This document shows, piece after piece, positions 57,231 through 64,000 of a DNA stretch of 64,000 nucleotides. Under the pieces are notes generated by a model. The model searched no databases. It was not told where the DNA came from and worked only from the letters and a program-made list of their open reading frames with translations. The translations under genes were made by a program, and so were the position numbers. The stretch is taken from contig OX465583.1 in NCBI GenBank assembly GCA_950022655.1, forward strand, positions 15,585,298 to 15,649,297, given 5' to 3'. The first letter of the stretch is position 1; each line of letters opens with the position of its first letter. This DNA is from Alentia gelatinosa. Taxonomy: Eukaryota > Annelida > Polychaeta > Phyllodocida > Polynoidae.

Positions 57231-57234
57231 CATG

Positions 57235-59465
57235 TATATTAGGAAAGTAGACTAAGCGTGCAACCTGAATATTTTTTACGAACTGCCGGACCTGCATACA
57301 CTTGCCGTTGGGCGGGAAGAGTATATTCACAAGTCCAGTTGTGAATTTATATTTATAAGAATTACCAGGTTTAACGCTAGTTCAGTTTCTCTTTTTTATC
57401 ATACATATTCAAATTACCGTAAATCTTTTCTAGAAAAGTGGCAAGGGCACACGATATATAGGTAAGATCAGCATAGATCTTTATCAACCACTATAAAATC
57501 AAGGTCATAGCAAACAACTTCTCTCTGGGCAATACCATCCCGGCATGCCTATTATACAATTAATCGGATAGGGATTTCGCTGACAATGATGAAGTATCAG
57601 CAAAAGGGAGGAACTGACTGATATAATGCAATGATTACCAAGAACCATCCTTCCCCTATATTAATGGAGGTTCACGCCAAATGTCATATTTACTCGAGAT
57701 TATGATGAATGTCAAACCGTAATACCTTTCAAATAGGACATTGATCCAACTGAAACCATTAATCCCCTGTTAATTAAATTTCGCACATGTCTTCAAGAAC
57801 TATCATCGAAAGGCAACACAGCATAATACTCAAATATATCTACAAACAAAAAGTCAGATTGATAAAAGAATTGTATCATCAAGATATATTAACGGTGATA
57901 ACATAACCATTTTATTATATTATTTCAATATTTCCATTTCAATAAATGAAGTCGACCTGATTAGAATTGCAGTGTTTTTTGTATTGTTTGTATGTTAAAC
58001 ATGGACGGATGAAATTCATATGAAACGCACCTCAAGGACCACGAAAACATTGTGCTAAAACTATGCGATTATAATGGCAGAAGAGGGCTGGTTTCTTACA
58101 AATGAAGCCCGGCTGAATGTGTCTGTTTATCCAAAACTCCACCTATCAATTCGGCAGCATTGCAGAGCTAACCACATTAATAGCCAGATGGAGTTCCTGG
58201 AATTTTGCACAAATCTCTGTTAGTGCGACATAACCCGCTTATCATAGAACGCCACTCGACGATCGTACCAGTATGTTATGCTGATATGATTTGAATGTTA
58301 CCACACACCATGCCACCCCACAATCCACACTAACTAAACCTAACCAGCTCACGACCAATCAGGGATCCCCTCTTCATATCGGAGGTGACCTGACCTATAT
58401 TTACCCTCTCACCCCTATCGCAGTGGTAGAATTACCTAAATTAACCCTTTCAACCCTATTCCCTAGGCAGGAGCCAGGCAGTAGAGAGATATGAGGAAAC
58501 CCAGTGCACCCCTCCTACCCCACCCCCTACTCAATCAACACGGTATTTAGGCCAATTGGTTTTTGAAACTGCATCACCGCTTAGGCCTGGTTATTAGGCG
58601 GCATCCAATGGCCGCTAGATTAGGCTTGATGAGGCCACCTAACCGCCCCTCCCTCAGGCCTGCACTCCATGGAGGCGGCCTCGGGTCAGTGGAAGGATGC
58701 AGGGCGTTGTTTAGATCAGAGCTATCTCGTTCCTGTAGCCAAGCCAGCCCACAACCGCCCGTTTCACCATCAGTGATGGCTAACGGCTGACAGAGAAACT
58801 GTTGGTATTGGTAGATATGTTTGATATGATACTATTTCTATTGGTGCTTGTGCTAATACTGGTGATAAATATGGTACTATAATCAGTGGTGGTTCTGTTG
58901 TGTCAATACCAGTGGTGGGTATGGTGCCAGAAGTGGCGGTAGTCTTAGTAGTAAATATTTCGTCTGGATAGTGATGATAGTTATGATGGTTGATATGATA
59001 GAAATAAACGAATGCAACGAATGGTTCTGTACACAAATTATAGAATACAACATCACACTTGATGTCCAAGATACATACATCTAAATTTGTCATTTGATAT
59101 CAAACATATTTCGAATAATTATAACCTTCCATGTAAAATACAATATAATTCCCTGATATACATTGCCCTTCACAGTCGCACAATTAACCCATTTCGCACA
59201 CCCCTACACACCATCAGCGGTCCCGTGATGGTTGATCGCTTGTGTCGTCTACTGTAAGCGGCTGATGATGCTCTTAGAATGAAGCGGAGAGAACGATTGG
59301 GTTCGAGCGGCGTGGTAAGTGTGTTAAGTTTATGTAATTCTGTACACAATCGAGGCTGCGGAGACAAACTGATTAGTGTGTTTCATAGCCGGCCCGAGGC
59401 TGCGCTAATTACAGCTCACTTTTACCCGCGTTCCACTAATAGCTTGTTTAATTAGCGGCTGCATA
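57235..59465. other. No recognisable gene; GGT/GAT-rich stretch at 58800-58990
   Basis: Ordinary sequence with one triplet-biased patch (TGGTGG, GATGATAG). Short frames lack signatures. Confidence 0.3.
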
Positions 59466-60062
59466 TGTGCCGCTCATACCCGCAAGGCAGGGAACCAGTT
59501 CAAATATGTGCCTGTCATAGCCACAAGGCAGCGAACCTGTTTAAATATGTGCCCCTTATAGCGATAAAGCAGGGGACAGTTTAAAGAAATGCTTCCCAAA
59601 GCTGCCAGGAAGAGGACCAGTTCAAATATGTGCCGCTCATAGCCACCAGGCAGGGTAGTATCGTAAAACTGGATGAGGTTTAATCTTGGCCCCCGTATTC
59701 CACGACTGGAGTTTGGCAAAGTGACTTCATGAGGCGAAGCCGAGTGAAGTCCGGAGCCAAAACTTCGGGAGTGGAATGCGGTGGCCAAGATTAAAACGAA
59801 TCAGGTTTTGATTTTATCCTACCGTATCTTCTCAATTTTGGAATATTACGTGATAACAATGCTGTATGCCACTAGTGGCATATAAAACTCCGTATGCCAG
59901 TCAGCGTGGCATACGGAAACCCAATGTTAAGCCTATGGGATTTTATATTAGGGGTAGGAAAACAGTCTATATGTGCTCTTCATAGATGCCAGCCAGGGAA
60001 CCATTTAGATACGTGCCACTCATAGCTAACATGTAAGGGTCCAGTTTAAAAACAGGGTCCAG
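59466..60062. repeat. 43-bp minisatellite interrupted by a bipartite element
   Basis: Units like GGGAACCAGTTCAAATATGT then GCCGCTCATAGCCACAAGGCA, four copies at 59466-59653 and two more at 59963-60062. The gap is filled exactly by the element at 59654-59962. It is unrelated in sequence to the 43-bp satellite at the left edge. Confidence 0.85.
59654..59962 (+). mobile_element. Bipartite palindromic element, locus 8 (inserted in minisatellite)
   Basis: Palindromic module 59654-59824: GGTAGTATCGTAAAACTGG ... inner arms TTTAATCTTGGCC and GTATTCCAC, with inverse; centre CTTCATGAGGCGAAGCCGAG-TGAAG; ends TTTTATCCTACC. Partner module to 59962: internal CCGTATGCCA/TGGCATACGG hairpin, AATGTTAAGCCTATGG at 59923-59938, ends ATTAGGGGTAGGAAAA. 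Minisatellite units on both sides make this the clearest insertion of the family. Confidence 0.88.
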
Positions 60063-60975
60063 CCAAAATAAAATGGTTACCCAGTAATCACTGTTCATTT
60101 ATTATTAATCTCTGCCTCTCTCTGTCCCTGTCCTGAGTAAACTCATGAGCTTACCCAGAATAGGGACAGAGAAGGCGGAGTTTACAACATGTCGGAAGCC
60201 TCCCAACAAACTTCAATAATTCCAACATGTTGGAAATGTTGTAAGTGTGTTGGGACATCTGCAACACGGCGCCTGGGTTAAATTGTGTCGCAGACCATGT
60301 CAGGGCGTGTCACAGTCCTTTTTGAGAGCCAAGGTTCACTCCTGCGATAAATTCCACGCTTCTAACACAACATTTGATTCTGTGTTGGAAGGCCTATCAT
60401 GGCGTGTCGGAAGCAAAATTGTAACTAGTGTGTTCAGGGTCTACCTTGTATTGCACCGTTGTGTGGTCTCAATAAGATGTTACTTAGACCTGGGAGTAGC
60501 TACTTCCTCTTACTCCTATTGTTTATATCTCTTCTTAAATCGTAAATCATTCTCAAAGATAGGGATACTTGAGAGGCACAACCACAGCGACACGGTGACC
60601 TCACATCGCTGTAGTCAGAGGTAATAAAGACAAACAATGAAATCGTGATATGCAACTTTAATATCCTAAGAAGCAATCCATTGATATATAATCTTGTTGG
60701 AGCACTACAGTCATGCTTAACTCACGAACATGTTATATGATTACATTAGTTCACACCAAACACTCACTCATAAGTAAAAGAGATCAAGTTTATGTTAAAT
60801 TAATAATAGTTACATGTTGAATGATATTGTTCAAACCTGTTTAACCATTGATGTAGACTTCCCGCACATAAAGATTGTCTGGTCGCTCATGCAACTATGG
60901 CTTCATTGGTCCTAATTTGTCCTTATTGAATGTCAATGTGCAATTAGACTGATTCATGACTCACTCACTGTTTAA

Positions 60976-61258
60976 GGCCCGGCGTCCACCTACGAAGATA
61001 GAATTGTAGACCTCCCGATATGGCACCGATACAAAATGTTAAAATCGGTGCCATATCGGGAAGGTGCAAAATCGTAGACATATGTCTAGACAAGCCAATC
61101 CACCACGCATTGTATGGGGTATTTATCGGTGTCTAATCGCAGAAATGTGGTCAACTGCCCCGATATTAGGTAGCCTTCCGACGCAATTTTGATTTTTTTT
61201 ATCGGGAGGTGCATCGTAGACTATATTGGAGCCATATCGTAGTAGGTGGACGCCGGAC
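60976..61258. mobile_element. MITE of the GCGTCCACC family, TTAA-flanked
   Basis: Ends GGCCCGGCGTCCACCTACGA / inverse ATCGTAGTAGGTGGACGCCG-GAC. TTAA on both sides (60972-60975, 61259-61262) is compatible with a TTA/TAA target. Close copy of 31278-31558. Confidence 0.85.
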
Positions 61259-61390
61259 TTAACAGCACTTCCTGTGATGTTAGTCCACTTCCAATATTCC
61301 GATACCACAAGTCTGATGTATCCTCTCTGTGTTCTCTCCCATTGAGAGATAGTTCCTCACACGTTGGTATGTAAGTTACTCACAAAGTAG

Positions 61391-61535
61391 GTGAATCCAA
61401 GCAGCATCCTTTCTCCTGTAGGTGACTCCACTCCATGTAGAGTGAAGCCTGTGGCGCCCAGAATAAGCATGTCCTCCAGTGAGAAGCGGCTTTTCTTCTT
61501 AGTTTCTCTACTAGATCTTAACCTCATACTCACTG
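61391..61535 (-). CDS. Candidate coding exon, unknown protein
   Basis: A minus-strand frame with coding-like composition includes KKKSRFSLEDMLILGATGFT and GERMLLGFTYF. It ends in a donor-like TTT|GTGAGTAA near 61385. A possible acceptor AGGGCAG lies upstream (near 61540-61550 on the plus strand). No known family recognised and no neighbouring exon found. The alternative is chance; the evidence is codon appearance plus one splice-like site. Confidence 0.22.
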
Positions 61536-61539
61536 CTGC

Positions 61540-63565
61540 CCTCAGCAATAACCGCAGAGGTATACCCCTTTGCTGCTACATCAGCAACTCACATGATCAT
61601 TCCCTTCCTTATACAGACAATCGCCTATCGCCATCTTACTTTGTGTCAGCAGCTCTGTTCATGCGCCATACCTCATTACAATGGCCAGTTGATATACTTA
61701 TTACCAAAATAACAACATAACCTCAGACAAGTGCATAGTGCAGTATATGTTGCCTGTACCTCCAGGTGAATTACCTGTTACTGCTAAAAAAGGAAATATC
61801 CAAATATAAACTGCATCATATATAATAATATCTGGGATATTTAGTTAAGTAAGCCATGGCCTTCTCAAACAGCACATGTCTGTGTAAAATCTCCTGCTAA
61901 TTAGAAAGCATTTGATCGATTTTCAGTAGTTCCTGAAGGACTTCCCAACTTTGTCCAATATGACTTATTTTCTTGTTAATGACAGGTTTGTGTATGTCGG
62001 AAATGAACTGGATATTGACGCTGGTTATTATGATAAAACTCAATTTTTGCTCTTGATTTTTGTCTTGATTTTCCCCCTATGTTTTTCTGTCCAAATCCAT
62101 GTATATAAATCCTTCTTCAATTACTGTGGCAGAATCACCTCTGGGCAATTTAAAACATTTCTTTGAGTCTTCACTTAAAGGGAAAAGCTTTTGAGGAGGC
62201 CAGTATAAGGTTGCAGCGCTTTGGTAACACATTTACACATACATAATTTATCGCTGACTATGATAACATATAATCGGCGTTGGTCTTTGCGCTCCTAAAC
62301 CCTATATCCTCTTCATCATTCCCCGTCACCTCGGCCTTCAATCTATCAATTGTTCTTTCGATTCACAAAGGTAAAACATCCAATTTTACCCACTCACCTA
62401 GTTTTCACCTTAAATATTGGGAAAATATTATAAGGTAAAACAGAATATTAATCAGTTTGATTTTACAAATCTAACAATAACTACAATTGTGTTCTCCCAG
62501 GCTCTCCGCTATTGTTTTCTTCCAGGGAAATAATGTCCAGAGGGACATATGTAGGCAGTATTAACATCGTGAAGTGACAGAACCTGCCTGTCATTCAGTA
62601 GACCTCCTTGTCGGTCGAGCTGCAAAAAGAAATGGAGGTAAAAAACTGCTGGCATCATTAGCGGCCTAATCGTTGTAGTGAATCCATATTTCATGAACGG
62701 ATGGATAGAAAAAATGTCGGATATTGTCTTTTTCACATTTAAATGAGGACTGCTCTGCCATAGAAGCGTTTGCCTGCTGATTCTCGCATGACCCACCCCC
62801 ACAAAACCCACCTCCCACATCCCCTCCCTTTCCTCTCCCATGATCGTCCCCTTCTTGATCACCCTCCCCCATTACCTTCCCATGACCTCCCTATGACCTT
62901 CACCCCCGGATTGAGACGGGAAGAAGAGCCACAGTAATTAATCAGGGACGACAAAGTCCCGAATCATTTCGTGGATTTCCGCGGCAGATCAACCAAGGTC
63001 CATTTCACTGTTATACAATAATATGATGTTAAATCAGTGCAGTTAATCGATAAGAAACCGTGGTGGAACTTAATTGCATCTATATAGAAGGCATGTTAGG
63101 GCCCTTAAAACAACAACACTATCTTATCTAAGGACCGTCTATATGAACTCCCACTCATTTAACCTTTGAGGAGCATATGGAGACATGGTTAATGTACCTG
63201 AATGGAATCTGTTCCTGGATATTTGGGTCGAAAATATTCACCGAGTTCGAGGGCCGGATGAATACTTCCGACCAAAGGATTTAGGGGCAGATTCCATTTT
63301 GGTGCACTCACTATGTCTTCCTTTTATCATATACCTAGGAATAATTAAAGATGCCTCAACTGACTTCATCACCGTCTGAGCCTCAGCTACAGTCAGACCC
63401 GTATGAATCCCCCGACATTCACCTTGACCCGTAGTTTATGAGTTTTCCGCTAGGTGGCTGCACTGCTCTCCCATGATAATGCCATTCATGCATATTTAAG
63501 TCTTCTCTTGTCACTTGTAACGGTTGGCTGCAGACATCACTCTTAGGAACATCACTCTTAGCAAC
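61540..63565. other. No recognisable gene; CTCF-like motif at 63447-63461
   Basis: Unassigned sequence. CCGCTAGGTGGCTGC near the right end resembles a CTCF core. A 117-codon minus-strand frame (62509-62862) has no signature. Confidence 0.3.
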
Positions 63566-63570
63566 AAATA

Positions 63571-63748
63571 AAGTAGAATCTCGCCTAACGGACACCTCGC
63601 GATAACGGACACCCGCGTTAGCGGACACCTTTGTCTGGAATGGATACCTCTATTAGATATTTATTTTAACCCCGTGTAATGGCACATCCCGCCTCAGCGG
63701 ATACTTTGTCCCACATCGGAGGGTGTCCCCTTATGCGGGGTTCTACCG
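63571..63748. mobile_element. pogo/Tigger-like MITE, second copy type
   Basis: Ends AAGTAGAATCTCGCCTAACG and inverse CGGTAGAACCCCGCATAAGG, both running into GGACACC words. TA on both flanks. The words GGACACC and ATAACGGACACCCGCGTTAG repeat at the left end. Related to, but not a copy of, 21605-21782. Confidence 0.78.
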
Positions 63749-63817
63749 TACATGACTATGACACTGAATGGAATGCATTTTCTTTTTCCCTTCATTTTTC
63801 TCATTTTTCATGTCTTA

Positions 63818-64000
63818 GGGGGTGCGTCCACCAACCACGACAAGGCTGCGACAACGGCTTTCCGACAAGGTCCCCGACAGGCCTACGATTGGAAGCCTTG
63901 TCTTAGCCTTGTCGTGGTTGGTGGACCACAGTTCCCGACAAGAGGCTACGACAAGGCCACGACAGACTGCGACATGAAGCTTGTCGGGGGCCTGTCGGGG
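63818..64000. mobile_element. MITE of the GCGTCCACC group, cut by the window edge
   Basis: TTA (63815-63817) precedes GGGGGTGCGTCCACCAACCA. The interior is almost entirely CGACAAGG / CCTTGTCG and CGACAGG words in both orientations. A CCTTGTCGTGGTTGGTGGAC block near 63905-63927 is the inverse of the left end, so an internal or terminal inverted repeat is present. The right end lies beyond the window. Confidence 0.75.

Overview
This window looks like non-coding, repeat-rich nuclear DNA from an invertebrate animal, perhaps a marine lophotrochozoan or deuterostome. The sequence alone does not fix the taxon. The reasons are: no bacterial-style gene packing; decayed pieces of CR1-like LINEs, a Ty3/gypsy integrase and a DIRS-type gag-like gene; abundant short inverted-repeat DNA elements (MITEs) of PIF/Harbinger, piggyBac and pogo/Tigger type; animal-style microsatellites; CpG that does not look depleted; and CTCF- and NRF1-like motifs. 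I find no complete protein-coding gene. Most open reading frames are short, or are by-products of tandem repeats and palindromes.

Layout. 1-1525 is a 43-bp satellite with a 453-bp higher-order period; it continues beyond the left edge and resumes, decayed, at 2216-2470. 2480-2920 is a 17-bp minisatellite, followed by a 340-bp dispersed repeat (second copy at 56355) and a broken gypsy integrase near 4.2 kb. 8.1-9.1 kb holds a DIRS-like gag pseudogene cut off by a MITE. From 11 to 64 kb there is a dense series of palindromic elements. 29.1-29.7 kb and 40.9-42.4 kb hold LINE 3' ends. 30.66-31.01 kb is a GC-rich, promoter-like island. Minisatellites lie at 24.2, 32.5, 38.6-40.3, 51.3-52.5 (66 bp units in a 333-bp higher-order repeat), 53.7-54.2 and 59.5-60.1 kb.

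The most notable pattern is a recurring bipartite element, seen at eight loci (14892, 18374, 22712, 28893, 37969, 53039, 56868, 59654). Each pairs a roughly 75-185 bp palindrome with a roughly 125-215 bp partner module whose ends read about TTTATCYYACC. The palindrome centre resembles GAGGC-N3/4-GCCGAG at most loci. The partner module carries a box close to CCATAGGCTTAACATT at all eight loci. One copy (59654-59962) interrupts a minisatellite, so its ends can be read directly. Two unrelated families, at 13213/21070 and at 15155/36231/43281, have the same two-palindromes-in-tandem layout, and in one of them the halves also occur alone. A second theme is MITEs with TWA target duplications whose interiors are built from one short word repeated on both strands.

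The genes do not form a pathway. The window is best read as an accumulation zone for non-autonomous transposons and satellites, with one candidate regulatory island. All family assignments come from motifs read by eye; no database search or alignment was run.
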